From: Camarhynchus parvulus
Lineage: Eukaryota; Chordata; Aves; Passeriformes; Thraupidae
Assembly (NCBI RefSeq): GCF_901933205.1
Contig: NC_044571.1
Location: 73,099,689-73,163,688 of the forward strand
Direction: 5' to 3'
DNA: 64,000 nt
Shown piece by piece: positions 1-11,800 of the stretch. A program made the position numbers and the translations under genes. Within the stretch, counting starts at the first letter, position 1; every line of letters begins with the position of its first letter. The notes beneath the pieces were generated by a model. That model had not been told where the DNA came from. It saw only the letters and a list, made by a program, of their open reading frames with translations, and searched no databases.

Positions 1-1661
1 CTGAAATATTAAACTCCTGATAAGCAAAGTCATGTGTACAAGAAGAAGAAGAAAGCAAGCAGTAAAAGAGGGAAGGCAAGAGCCCAGACCAGCAAGCTCT
101 CCAGCCTTTCAGCCATCTCTGGGAGCTAATGTTCAGTGCTTGCCCCATAGGCAGTGAGGAGGAGGGCAGAAGAGCAAAATGAGACACAGCAAAGAAGACT
201 TGTTCAGTTGATGTGAAATATTTAAGACCTGAGCCCAGGCCCACTGAATCAACTAAAAGGCTTCTCTGGAATCCCATAAGTTTTGATTAAGCTCTTGGTT
301 TCCTAGAAAAGCAGCTTTTTATCAGCTCTTACAGCTGGTCTGATTCAGGAACAAGAAGGTCAAGTGACTTTCCAGAGATGACATGGTGATGGAGTGTCTC
401 ATTTCAGGTTAAACCTAAAACTATTCTCGTTGTCATATCTATCTACCTACCTATGCATTTATAAAACATCCATCATTGTGGTATTTCAAAATTTACAGTA
501 ACTTAAGCAGTCTGAAAAGCTATTCTCCACCACAGACTCATACTTGCTGACCAGAGAGGGAGCTATTCTTTTTTATTCCCCTCTTGTCTCCAAGGTACTG
601 AAAGCAAAGCAAACTTTTTTTTTCTTTTTTTCTTTTTTTTTGCCATTGCTATGGAGAAGAGAATTACATTATCCAGGTTGTTAACTACTAGCTGTGCAAG
701 ACAAACATTGCCAATAAAGATATGACTTATTTAAAAATAAGTTGCTTTCCTAAACAGAAATACTAAATAGCAGCAAAGCACCTCCCTCTTTTTGCTAGTA
801 GATTGGACCTCTTGCATCTTATTTTCTATTTGTCCCTGGCTGAAGTCAGTAAAATAAAGGAACATGTTGTTTGTCTGTCCAAATATGTTCTTTCTTTGCA
901 GCCACCTCAAATAACATTTTATATGTCTCCTATTCCTAGATGTTGTGTCTCAAACCTGTATAATCAGCTTTGACAAGGAAAAGATATCTTGTCTAGTCTC
1001 TGGCAATATCTAACATTATAACCTGACATAACCTTGCAGATGCTTATTCTGTGGAAGGGCAATACATATCTCGAAAAACTTATTAGAAATCAGCATGCCA
1101 AAAGGTTAGGGAAAACAGATAATAATGAAAATACAGAAGATTACACGTGAAACTCAAATAGCTCAGTGCAGAACCAGCTTGAGAAGAAAATTGTATGGTG
1201 GAGGTGGAAATCAGGAGGAATTTTTCTTCTAAAATATGACAACCCACCTACAATCATTCACCACCTTATTATTAAAAAGATAATAGAGATAAAGCACAGA
1301 ATACATGCTCTGTAGTCATTTGACTGCAGTCAGATCAAGAACCAAAAATAGATTACTGCCCTTTAGGTCTGTTGTATGTTTTAGTAAGCTACATGCTCTG
1401 AATGTGACTAAGTGGGTTGTCTTTTAATTAATTCCAACTTTTTCTGTATTTTTTCACATCTCTTCTTCTGCTTGAATATCCTGACTTGGTCCTGGATATA
1501 CCTAAGGGATCTAATTTATGTAAACTACCCAATTATCCTTCAACTACTGTCTATCCCATTTGCAACTTAGAAATGAATATGAGTCCAGGGTGTGTAATTA
1601 TATGGATAATCACAAAATGAAATTGAAGAAGACCCACAATATTTCTTTGATTATTATCATA
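1..1661. other. Non-coding DNA, nothing recognised
   Basis: AT-rich sequence with no recognisable exon or transposon. It holds a short TATC/TACC stretch near 437-455 and a T-rich tract at 615-641. No open frame of note occurs on either strand. Confidence 0.6.
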
Positions 1662-1865
1662 TCATAGAATCATATCCTAGAATGATTTGGGTTTGAAGGG
1701 ACCTCAAAGACCACCTTGTTCCAACTCCCCTGCCATGGGCAGGGACACCTTTCACTAGACCAGGCTGCTCAGAGCCCCATCCAACCCAGCCTTGAACAAT
1801 TCCAGGGATGGGGAATCCACAGCTTGTCTGGGCAACCTGCTGCAGTATGTCATCATCCTCACAAG
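1662..1865 (-). mobile_element. CR1 LINE, 3' end fragment
   Basis: Read on the minus strand, this is the last 200 bp of a CR1 non-LTR retrotransposon. The plus strand opens with the reverse complement of the CR1 terminal octamers (tcatagaatcatatcctag). It then follows the CR1 3' UTR: the 'ggaccTcaaagaccacc' block, 'ccatgggcagggacacc', 'cactagaccaggctgctc' and 'cttgaacaattccaggg'. CR1 copies are usually cut at the 5' end, and this one fits: it stops inside the 3' UTR at 'cctcacaag'. It has no coding capacity. The two short open frames across it (on opposite strands) are chance frames. The octamer end shows one extra half-unit, a common CR1 variation. Confidence 0.93.
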
Positions 1866-3033
1866 TTAACTTTGCTACAAGCAAAACCATACAAAACTAG
1901 AATATATCCTTGCACTTCATGCCTCAGCCATGCATTGATTTCAAAGGCACGCTCCATGGTGCTCCATTTAAGGGCACCAATACCCTTTTCAAGCTTATGC
2001 TTAGTAATGTTCATAAACTTCAACAAGTGGGGCATCACACTACAGAGCTTTAGAGTGAAGTGAAAAGGCAGATCTCATAATTGGAATGTCAGGATATTTA
2101 CACTGTTCATGTCAGAAAAAGGGATACTGGAGAGCAAGGAAATTTGTGGATCAGCAAAGGCTTAAAACTTTAGATTGGGCTGTCTCAGGACATTTTTAGA
2201 TGACCCAGTCATCATCATAGCTGATGTGAAACAAAACAAGCTCCTCATGTACATCCAGGAAAAGACATTATTCTGGTGACTCATGCTCCAGTGCTGCTAG
2301 ACAGTCCTAATCCTCTCATATCCTCAACAAGCAGTACAAATAACACTTGGCTAATGAGTGTCTCAGAAGGCTGTGGCTAGGCTGTGGAACTGTGCAAGAC
2401 AGACATTGTCTTCTAAGGCTGAACCTGAGGTTTGTGGGTTGTACTCCATCTCTGACAGACAAGAAGTTTTACAGTAAGACATTAAGATACTGCAGCAAGT
2501 AATGCATCAGGTCATCTGTTTTTCCTCCCCATCCTGTTCTCATTTGAGGTACAAGGGTTGATAATCAGCTCTGAAATCCTCCAGAATGTGCATCATTAAT
2601 TATGGTAATTCTGGCACTAAGAAAAATGTCCTGGTTAGTTCTTGGTTTCAAAAACATCCTTTGATGAGAAGTTCCACAGCTGACCTATTGGTTCTATGAA
2701 TTATTTCCTTTAAGTGATCTTGAGACTCCCACTTTTTGATTTTATTGAAATTTCCATTTTTTCCAACCTATTCTTTCTATAGCAATAATTATCTCATTAT
2801 TCTTTTCTTTTCTTTTTGACCTCTTCTTCACCTCCTTATAAGGACTTTAATAATGCCCACATAAATAGTTCAGATTGCTTATTTTCAGGCTATTGACTAT
2901 CTGGGAAATGTTAAACTCTACTTAGAGATTACCACCTTTCTTTGTCTTTAAGGTTTACTGGAAAATGTTTAGTTTGCACTAGTTCTCAGGCGTCATTAAT
3001 GTCACATCTGCCTAAAGAGTCCCCTGTTCTAGT
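1866..3033. other. Non-coding DNA, nothing recognised
   Basis: No repeat family, exon or structured RNA seen. A short frame that starts inside the preceding CR1 and runs to 2063 is not meaningful. Confidence 0.55.
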
Positions 3034-3840
3034 GGCCTTCTAGGATGGAGAAACTGCATCAGTGAGCAAGAGAAGAGCTACAGGTGCTGTCAACCTGGTC
3101 TTCCATAAGGCCTTTCAACATTTTTACCTTTAAAGTTGTGAGTTGGATGGATGAACTGTTAGGTGGATAAGGAATTGGTGGGATGGCCATGCCCAAAGAG
3201 TTACCATGCATGGATTAATGTCCAAGAGGACACCAGTAACAAGTGGTGTCCCTCAAGGATCCATTCTGGCACCAGTACTCCTAAATATCTTCATATCTGA
3301 GGTAGACAGTGGGATTGATTGAACTCTAAGGAAGTCTGCAAATGACATCAAGTTGAGTGGTGCAGTTGTATGCTAGAGGGAAGAGATATCATCCAGATAG
3401 ATCTTGATAGGCCTGAGGAGTGGGTCCATGCAGATCTTATGAAATTCCAGAAAGCCAAGTGCAAGTTCTTGCCCATGGGTCAGGGCAGTCCCCAGTGTCA
3501 ATACGGATTAGAGGATGAATACATGGAGAGCAGCCCTGCCAAGAAGGACTTGGGGGTGCTGGAGGATGAGAGGCTGGCCATGAGCTGTCAGTGTGCTCCC
3601 GCAGCCCAGAGAGCCAAACGTGTCCTGGGCTGCACCCAATGGTGGGCAGCAGGGCCAGGGAGGGGATTCTGCCCCTCTGCTCTGCTCAGAGCCCACCTGC
3701 AGGGCTGCATCAGCTCTGGGGCACCAGCACAGGGAGGACAGGGACCTGCTGGAGCAAGTACAGAGGAGGGCCACAAAAATGATCAGAGAGATGGAACACT
3801 TTTCCTATGAAGAAGGGCTCAGACAGTTGGGATTGCTCTC
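3034..3840 (+). mobile_element. CR1 LINE, internal RT-domain fragment (dead)
   Basis: Plus-strand remnant of the CR1 ORF2 reverse transcriptase. In order it shows a degenerate 'KAF' (palm) block, a G-V-P-Q-G-S block at 3245-3262, the 'FISEVDSGID' region, and the stretch 'MLEGRDIIQIDLDRPEEWVH' (3370-3429). The C-terminal block 'AAQRAKRVLGC' follows, ending at the '[12 protein letters not shown]' region. The copy is inactive. An in-frame TGA lies at 3320-3322, and the catalytic F-A-D-D box reads S-A-N-D (3335-3346). Several frame changes are also present, so frames starting at 3370, 3591 and 3593 each carry only part of the protein. Oddly, both the 5' part and the whole 3' UTR with its octamer tail are missing. 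CR1 copies normally keep the 3' end, so a later deletion or break probably removed it. Confidence 0.92.
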
Positions 3841-5196
3841 TTAAATCCCCGTACTGAATCAGCACTGTCCATCCCCTGTGCTCCCTCAAAGATACCTGGG
3901 ATGGGCAGCTAAAAAAAAAACCTGTAGGTCTCTCAGCTGATCAGAGCTTATTTCATTTTGTGATGGCCAACCTGGGTGAAACGTCTCAGAAGAGACTGGC
4001 TGCAGCACAAGCCAGATCCTGTCACCTGCAGGACTGGTGTCCAAAAGAGTTCATAAAGGACCCTGCTGTAAACCTGTTGTAGAGGCATAAAAAAGCTTCA
4101 GCTAAACAGATCAGAGGAGCCCAGCAGCTTTGATCTGGTACTGCACAAACCTCCATCACTGCAGATGGGTAGCTAGGAAGAGAAGACACAGATGGGATGC
4201 TGAACATTGCATGGATTGTTTTGGTGACCTTCAGTCATGGGATAATTGATGGGATGGTTGCAGCTTCTGATGGCTAAAAGCCACCACAGTTGGTGGCCTC
4301 CCAAAACAGTTTTAGGCTGTCAAAAATGATGTGTCAAAATTCATGAAAATATGTAAATTCACAAAAACTTGTCCAAATATATGATGGAATTAATTAGGAT
4401 TTTTTTAAAAAAGAGGAATACATACCAGGCTAAACAGAACTTTTTTCATGAGGATATCTAAGGACTGAGGAGAGCTGTATCCTGTTTCTCAGAGATACCA
4501 CACTGGAGCTGGGTACCTGGCCATGGAGCTCCTTCAACTGGGCTTTGTGACAAGGCAGCAGTTACAGGCAGAAAATTATGATTCTGGCAGCAGCAGATAG
4601 CACTGTTTGCATTTACAAAGAATGTCCTGATTCTTACCCTCAACTTGTCTGTGGTAGTTTTATTTTTTTCTAAGTGATGTGTATTTCATAAATACATATA
4701 TTAATGGATATGCTTATGACTCATATATATAAACATTCGATGCTACACCACACTATATAGATGAATGATTGGAAGATATGACACCAAATATAGCATTTAT
4801 GTGTTCCGCTGCTTGTTTTCCTGTTCACAGAGGTTTATTTATTTTCTCTCTCTCTCTCAAGTTCAAAGTGTGCTACTCGAATAGCCCAGAAAAGAAGAGA
4901 CATGTCACTGAATGTGTGCTTTGTTCAGCTTTGTGAGTATCTGATTTCTCTCTGCCACAATTCATGTTAGCTAAGCCAAAAAAACACCTATTGTACCTTG
5001 ACAGCAGGACCATCTGGAGTTCATTCTTGTAATTGTTTTCAAACATAGACAGTCCTCCTCTGGCAAATATGAATTTTAAAGCATCACAGGGCATGTTTAT
5101 CAGTTTCTTGGGAAAAAAATGTTTAGTTTAATATAATTCTGAAAAAGATATTTTCAACATCATAACTAATAATCCCGATATAGAGAAAGTGGGAGA
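3841..5196. other. Non-coding DNA, nothing recognised
   Basis: No family recognised. A short TC tract occurs at 4845-4858. The expected continuation of the CR1 3' UTR (glutamine/leucine-rich C-terminus then tail) is absent immediately after 3840. Confidence 0.55.
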
Positions 5197-5240
5197 GTGT
5201 GTGTGTGTGTATCTGTGTGTGTCTGTGTGTCTGTGTGTTT
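5197..5240. repeat. Interrupted (TG)n microsatellite
   Basis: About 44 bp of alternating TG, broken by ATC and TC interruptions into blocks of 7, 4, 3 and 3 or so dinucleotides. Such interruptions usually lower slippage rates, so this is an ageing microsatellite. Confidence 0.9.
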
Positions 5241-5376
5241 AGTATGGATATATAATCCTAGAGTGGCCCCCCTGCAAGCTCAAAATTGGAGATGACAGTC
5301 AGGGACAATTGATTTTCCCCTCTAGTTTCTTGGAGAATGTCTTTTTCATTGAAACTCTTTTGTCAATTCTTTGCAG

Positions 5377-5490
5377 GAATTGCATCTGGGAAATCACAGA
5401 CATTCAAACTTGAAGGGAATTGCAGTGCAAATGCATTAGCATCAAGACTTATTTGCATCTAGATACACATTCTGATTGCATCGTTTATAG
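5377..5490 (+). promoter_or_regulatory. Octamer-rich patch with splice-like borders
   Basis: The stretch sits between a fair 3' splice site (tcaattctttgcag, ending 5376) and a strong consensus 5' splice site (gtgagt, 5491-5496), giving a potential 114-nt exon. All three forward frames contain stops (TAG, TGA and TAG), so it could only be a non-coding exon. It also holds a perfect POU octamer on the reverse strand (atttgcat, 5451-5458), a tgcaaatgcat at 5426-5436 and two more ATGCA/TTGCA-type sites. Either reading (lncRNA exon or POU-factor enhancer) is inference; chance cannot be excluded. Confidence 0.25.
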
Positions 5491-5820
5491 GTGAGTAGAG
5501 AGCACAGTGTTTGTGGGTTTTATGGGGATGCACCATGAGCTGATATTTCCCAGACAGAATGTGGAAATTGATGTACCTAGTATAATCATATGTTTTTCTG
5601 TCTGACTCTCAAGAAATGTAGGCTTGCTGTGTCTGATTTCCAAAAGTAACCAAGCAACTTAGAAGTCCATGATCAAAAGAGCATTAAAAAACAGATTTGC
5701 AAAGGAACTGAAATAGGGAGGTTTACAAAGCCTGGAGACAAGTTTAGGACCCCAGGTTACTACAGCTTTTCAATACCTTGCCCAATTGTCCTTTTGGACA
5801 ATATACAGATGACTATCTGT

Positions 5821-5862
5821 ATATTTAGATGCTTGGATATCTTTGAAAATCTGTCCCTAGAC
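5821..5862 (+). repeat. Possible ancient amniote repeat fragment
   Basis: The string around 'atatctttgaaaatctgt' followed by 'ccctag' resembles the end of an old repeat common in turtles, crocodilians and birds (pattern: cctaaatacctttgaaaatctggcccta). Only about 40 bp can be matched and the family name is not certain. Confidence 0.4.
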
Positions 5863-6317
5863 GCAGAAAACATCATCAAGACTTCAGCACACTGGAATGA
5901 TAAAATATTTATTTTCTCCCTAGGAGCTTTTGATGATTACCTGTCCTCCGTAATTCTTATTTACTAGTTAATGAAGCAGTGCTCCTAGGAACTGGAGAGG
6001 CAGCATTCATTTTTCTCAGTGTTAGACATTTCCGTTGTACGTTTCATCAGCACAGTTATTCCCTATTCTGATGGAAAGTAAAAATCACTACCAGCACATG
6101 ATTTATTTGATCTGTGTTAGACAGCTACATAAATATGAGGTGAATCATGCTTAGAGATGCTACTTTCTCTCCAGTTCTCTATCAACAAAATCGGCAGAAG
6201 CAGCTCAGGTGTATGTGTCTAGATTAAAGATACAACATCAGGAGAAATACAACCAGCAGATCCTGGGAAATTACTGTTATTATTTCCAGCTACTTGGCAA
6301 TAGAACACTGAATCCTG
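5863..6317. other. Non-coding DNA, nothing recognised
   Basis: No exon or repeat recognised before the next CR1. Confidence 0.5.
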
Positions 6318-6764
6318 TTCAAGAGGGATGGGGAGATGAGAAGGATCCAGAAGGGTGCTACCAAAATAGTCAGTGGTCAAGGACCTAAAGTGGACAAACT
6401 CCAAGGAGTTACTGTGGAGATGACTATAATTAGTGTGGAGAAGATTAAGGAAAGATACTGTGACACCTAACAACTACTCAAAATGCAGTTGTAAAGATGG
6501 CAGAACAAATCTCATCTCTGGTGAGGTAAGAGGGGACAACAGCAACAAACTGAAGTGGGGAAGGTTCAGACTGGATTTCACCAAAACAGTTCTCAGCAGA
6601 AGGATTGTTTAGCAGAGGAACGTGGTGTCCAGAGGTATGATAAACTTCTCCATTTTGGGAGGTGCTCAGGACTCAGATAGAGCCCTGGCTGATCTGGCCT
6701 GGTGACAAGCTAGTCCCACGTTGGTGGAAGGTTGGCTTAGACACCTCCAGGTCATGTCACCAAC
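6318..6764 (+). mobile_element. Old CR1 LINE, 3' end, strongly diverged
   Basis: Plus-strand CR1 covering the end of ORF2 and the 3' UTR. The match starts at 'caagagggatggggaga', then 'aggatccagaagggtgctac', equivalent to the CR1 'ERVQRRAT' coding stretch. Next come the conserved UTR blocks 'ggaaggttcagactggat', 'ccattttgggaggtgctca' and the terminal 'ggttggcttagacacctcc'. The terminal octamers are worn away after 'caccaac'. Divergence is clearly higher than in the 34-kb and 42-kb copies, so this is one of the older CR1 insertions here. It has no coding capacity. Confidence 0.8.
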
Positions 6765-9700
6765 ATGTCTTTAGCTGAAAAAATCCTACTCTTTTTAAGT
6801 CTGAGAAACTGAATTCTGAAGTCTGAATTTGGTGGTGTTTGCATTTTTTCTGAAATGCTTACATTACCCATCTCTGGGTCTTTTCTCATTCTTGATGAGC
6901 ACACATGATCATTTGCATTTTCAAATCCCCTGGCACCCAGGGGAATATTCTTTCAACCTACTGATGATGTAAGACTGATGTGAAGAAATTAAACAGATAT
7001 TCAGCAAGAAATTGAAATTCAGGATTTTTTCCTCACAATAACCAGAAGTTCAGGGGTGGTTCTTACTGTAGGGACACTGACCCATCCCCACCAGAGCTTT
7101 ATAATACTGACTGGCATTTTTGTTTATTTTTTTTATTCTAGTATGCAGAGGCAGCATAATTCATTAGGAACCCTTTTTGGTTAGCTGGAACTGCCCTATG
7201 GACACTTATTAAAACACAAAACTATTTTCCTTTTATTTTTTAAAAATTTTTAATTGCAGGTTTGTTTTTTTTTTTTAACTAACATTAGGAGGTGAGAAGT
7301 ACCTCTTATTTATTCACTCACTTGTGTTGTAGATCTCTAGGTATTTTACCGTCTGTCTCCAAGCTTACAGAGATAGGTGTGTATCTTCTTAGGCTGAGAG
7401 TGATAAGCAATGCATAGGAGAAAGTTTAAAAGCTCATTTACAAGGTAAAGGAAATTTCTCTGCTTCCTGAAATATAATGACTAAATATTTTAATCTTGTT
7501 AAGATTGACTTGGTAATGAATAACCTGCACCCTTCCTGTTATGTATAACCTGCTCCATTTTAGTTATGTATTAGTGTTTTCTTAAAACTGCCTTGTGTTA
7601 TACACGTGCATGCACACATAAAAGCCCACTACAAAAATTTATGTGGAGATTGCCACTAGTCAAAATGCATTACAGCTACCACCAGAGAATTGTGAAAACC
7701 AGGTTCCTTTTTTCACTGATCAAGATTCAGAAACAAAATGTCTTCAAACACTGGGAATATATTTGCAAGGATTGTAGGCTTTGTTACAGATGCTTATATA
7801 AATAAAAAACTCTGAAACCTTTCATTTGGCTATTACGAGCAGTTACGCAAAATCTGACTTCTTCTAAGTCAGTAATTGAAATGAGGTATGTGTAGAAGCT
7901 GGATAGAAATGTCACACTAAAAGAAGATGAACATCTAAAATGGAAGTTTCCTCAGATGCTAAATATTTCATTTCTACTCATGAGGATAGCTTTAGTGTAC
8001 ATCATTTAAAATTATTCTTTCTCTGAGGTCATGGTAATTTTGGAAGCACAGAAGCTCAGAAGATTTCTGCTCATGTCTTTATGAAAGACAGAAATCAAGC
8101 GCAAACAAGCCAAAATAAGCCCAAACAAGCCAAAACAGCAAAGGCAGGGTCGAGAACAGAGAGTGGGGTGAAATCACACTAGAAGGGAAAGACAAAGCAC
8201 AAATGTTTACACCACTGTTTCCTGTTTCTTCCTCTCCTTGGCTCTATGTTCCACAATTTTACTAATTCGCTCAGGCTAAACAAATAGGATGCTCAGAAAG
8301 TGATTCACTGTGACTCTCCAGGGTCTGTAGCCCCACTCCAGTGAATGCAACTTTGTGCAGCAGCCTGGCAGGCACACATTGAAGAAGAAGGCAAGCAGCC
8401 TTCCCTTCCACAACTCCCACTGGTCTGCACGACCTTACTTGGGCTATGCTTTTGGGAAATATGAGTGGATACCTACGGGTCTGTGTACTTTGTGGACATG
8501 TGAAAGGCTCCAATGTCTCACTGAACAGTAAAAAATAAGGACCTTTGAACACAGGGCACAAACCACCGCAGAATATTATAGCCTGAGAGATGAATTTATA
8601 AGGCAAATATCTTGAGACTACAACTACAAACAGAAACAGAAACAAGTTTCCAAAAGGCCATTTGCAGCTTGTTTCTACTAAAATAGAGTGGAGTAATCTT
8701 TCTAATGCTGACATTCTGTCCCTCTGGTGAAAAGATGTACTGAGTCTCAGGTTAATTAATTTGTCATCCAACATCCCTGTCTACTTTGACTTTGTATGGG
8801 CTGAATTGTCACCAGCAGAGCCACAGTTTTGGAACACCACACTCACATGGAAAAGTGCTGTTTTCCATGCTCAGCAGTTCAATGACAGTTTATGTAGGAA
8901 ACCAGAACCACACAACTTTAGGGCTGGAAATTTTTTTGGGGTTTGCTTTGCTGCTGTGTTATGACAGCACAGTACCATGGATGAGACAGAGATTCAAAAT
9001 ATGGCTGGGAAAACACCTTCTGGGAGCCAGGATTCACAACGTGGTATATGGGTAAATATCCAGGTGAATGTGGCACAATGAAATACTGGATGCAGGTTTT
9101 AGCTATGGCACCTGAAGTAGTCTTGCTTCTCCGGAGCAAACTGTCCCTGGTGGGAGCAGAGGTCTGTTCTCTGGAGAAAAAGCCACAGTCCTCAGTCCTC
9201 AGCATGGTGCTGCAGCATGAACGACTCACTCTCCCCATGCAGCTAGGAAGGAAGACAGGCATAAATCCTGGCCCCACTGAAATCACTGGCAGGCTGAAGG
9301 ACGGGATTTATGATTGACCCGGGCACATCCAGAATTCCACACCATCTAATTTTCAAACACTTGTGATTTACAAAGGTGAATCTCAGCTCTGCTATAAACA
9401 GAAACAAGACACACAGGTAAAATAGAAATCAGTGAAGTTGTGTTCAACTGCACCAGTTCTGAATTTTGCTTTTGGATTTTCCTAGTTCCAAAAACATATT
9501 GACTACAGAGTTTGTGCATTTCAACTTTAATTAGGTAGATACTAATATGTAGCATGAATTAATCAATTAAACAATTATAACTTTACTTTTGTAAAACACG
9601 ATATGTGTGCATGTGAGAGAGTATATGAGCATGTGCCTCCAGCAGCTAGATACTGATACTATGGCCTGGCAGCTGTAAAAACCAATTTGTATGCAATGAT

Positions 9701-11294
9701 CATGTTATATCTTCTAATTTCATGAAAATTTTGGGACTGTGGATTCATATTGATTTCTTCATGCCATTTTAGGCTTCATTCTTAGGAATTGATTTCAGCA
9801 GTCATTTAGAAATGTATATCAGTAAAACTGAGTAAAAGCTACACACGAAGATCTTCTTCAACACAGATTAGCCCTGATACTTCTCATTGATTAAGTATGA
9901 CAGATATGCAGTTCTACGGTTTGTCATCATGCAAGGGAGAAAGCTATCAGGGCCTTTATGAATTACAAGAAATTAGAAAATACCATAAATTATTGGACTA
10001 GTGGATAATTATTGCATTAAGTTTTGCACAGAATCAAATGACATTTTGGAAAGCTTCATTTAGTATAACTAAATGATAGTGGTGTTACAGTTGAAAAATG
10101 CATACTGCAGCATGCTCTGGTACATATGGCCAGCACAATGACCAGCCATGACCAAGTCTTCCCTGTATCAAGGATGCCTCCTGAATCTGTACTCTGTTGT
10201 TTATGTGGGACACTAAAAATGAAGAAATGGCAGGCATTCAGAATGAACAAGAAGAGGAACTTAAGATAATGTGAGCAATTCACCTTTTGATAAAAAGTAC
10301 TGCAGCACAGTGCCACTGCTTGCCCAAGTTCATCAGGATGATCCCTCTGAATTTCCAAAGGGATTAAGAATTCAGCGTTAGAATCTGAAGCCCAATGATT
10401 GCAGCTCTGATCTAAAACAAAAATTGAGAGGTTAGGTTTTTTAAATGCCTATAAGGAGATCAAAGGATCTCCTTAGCAGATGCTAGTGAGTTTCTTAAAA
10501 GAAGGTCCTTTTAGGGTGTTTCAAACTACACTAGACAAAAGTAAACAATACTGGTTTAAGTCTCTAGGACAATATGAACATCTAGGGAGAGCTTAACTGT
10601 ATTTCTTTATGTAAAATAACAAAAAAAACCAAAAAAACAAAACAAACAAAAAACTTTAAATTCCCTGGGGGGATGCAGGAATCATTAAGTGATATTCAGT
10701 GAAGGAGGCCAGACTAGAAAATCATAATGACTTCATCTGACCTTGTTAGTCTCCAAAGTCTATGAGAAACTCATGGCTAAGAAGCAGGTTAAGATACACA
10801 GATGGCTGAAAGTGAAACTTACTCTCTGACCTTCAGCTCTGTGTGAGCCATGCATCAGGGTTATGGCAAAATTCATCATAGTACAAGACTAAAAGATTTG
10901 TGTGGTACAAGATTAAACCAGTAGAAAAGCCATAAATTGCCTCCCTCTAGAACAGAAACTGGTTGTTTGGGGGTTTTTTGTTTATTTGTTTGTTTGTGCC
11001 GGGTCTGTTAGTAAATCTATTGCAGCAGATGGAAGGACTATTCCCTTCTTTCTTAGATCCTGTTTCATTACTGGGAGCCCTGGAGTCCAATACCATCTGC
11101 CCAGAGGCAGCACTTCACTCAGCTCCTGAGTGAAATGTCACCTCACATCAGCTCACATATCAATATCAGCTGAAAGAAAACTCCCTCTCTGATAAGATGC
11201 TCCTACATTCCCCCAAGTGTTCATGTTTTATCTTTCCTGAGAAAGTTATTAGTGGTGCAAAAAGCATTGTATTCAAAAGAGTCAGTCTAGGAAA
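6765..11294. other. 4.5 kb non-coding DNA, low-complexity patches only
   Basis: No transposon or gene recognised. Small features: a poly(T) of 12 near 7265-7276; a 20-bp tandem duplication of 'caaacaagccaaaa' at 8102-8139; an A-rich tract with C interruptions at 10619-10653; a (TTTG)n tract at 10974-10998. A 167-codon minus-strand frame spans 8271-8774. It matches nothing known to me and has no domain, so I treat it as chance. Confidence 0.55.
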
Positions 11295-11351
11295 TGACGT
11301 CAATATGCCAAATTAGTTTCCACACAACCCAATCCTCCTCCTTGTGATTGG
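11295..11351. promoter_or_regulatory. Perfect CRE plus inverted CCAAT box
   Basis: TGACGTCA, the full palindromic cAMP-response element bound by CREB/ATF proteins, lies at 11295-11302. An inverted CCAAT box (gattgg, 11346-11351, the NF-Y site) lies about 45 bp downstream. A CCAAT-like 'cccaatc' lies between them. This pair is typical of promoters and enhancers. A CpG-containing palindrome surviving in CpG-poor sequence is mildly suggestive. There is no TATA box, CpG island or coding exon beside it. Confidence 0.35.
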
Positions 11352-11357
11352 TCCTGT

Positions 11358-11800
11358 CAATTGTTGTATTCTGTAAGAGTTTAGCAATGAATCAAGAGCT
11401 TGTGGTGCCAGGTACTGTACAAGCATAGAGTGTGAAGGTGTCTCCAAGGCATTCAGAACCAGCAACAACACCCAACAGAGGATGCAAAAAGAGAACTGAT
11501 AAATAGGAGGAAGAACAGGTTGTATTTGTGGCCAGGCGGTTTGAGCACACCAGTAGTCTGTGTGGAGTTATTGTCAGTCTAATGGGAAAGAAGAGGTTAT
11601 GAAGGCCTAAGAGAGGGATGCTGGAGGCAACTAATGCACCACCATTGTCCCAAATGCAAAGGACAGCAGGCACAAGTGTATGAAAACACACACCTGAAAG
11701 GTATCCAGGTTAGGAAGGAATGCTTGCAACTGGTGAAGGTCTGGTATAACTGAGATGGGTGTCAGAACTGACCTTTCAAGAGTGAAAGCAGTCCATTAAA
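11358..11800 (+). repeat. Ancient amniote interspersed repeat (turtle/crocodile-type)
   Basis: The string 'gtgccaggtactgtacaagc' then 'atagag' matches a repeat abundant in turtles and crocodilians (pattern gtgctaggcactgtacaaacac). Upstream, 'ttgttgtattctgtaagag' fits the preceding 'tatttgtattacagtag' part. Downstream, 'tttgagcacaccagtagtct', 'ttatgaaggcctaagagagg' and 'tcccaaatgcaaaggacagc' follow the same element in the same order. The match fades after about 11700. It predates bird diversification if correctly assigned. The name of the family cannot be fixed by eye; a LINE/SINE of the L3/MIR group is likely. Short minus-strand frame 11392-11691 is incidental. Confidence 0.6.

Noticed and set aside
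8271..8774. 167-codon minus-strand open frame
   Set aside because: Longest frame in the window, but no recognisable domain, promoter or splice context. One or two frames of this length are plausible by chance in 64 kb read in six frames.
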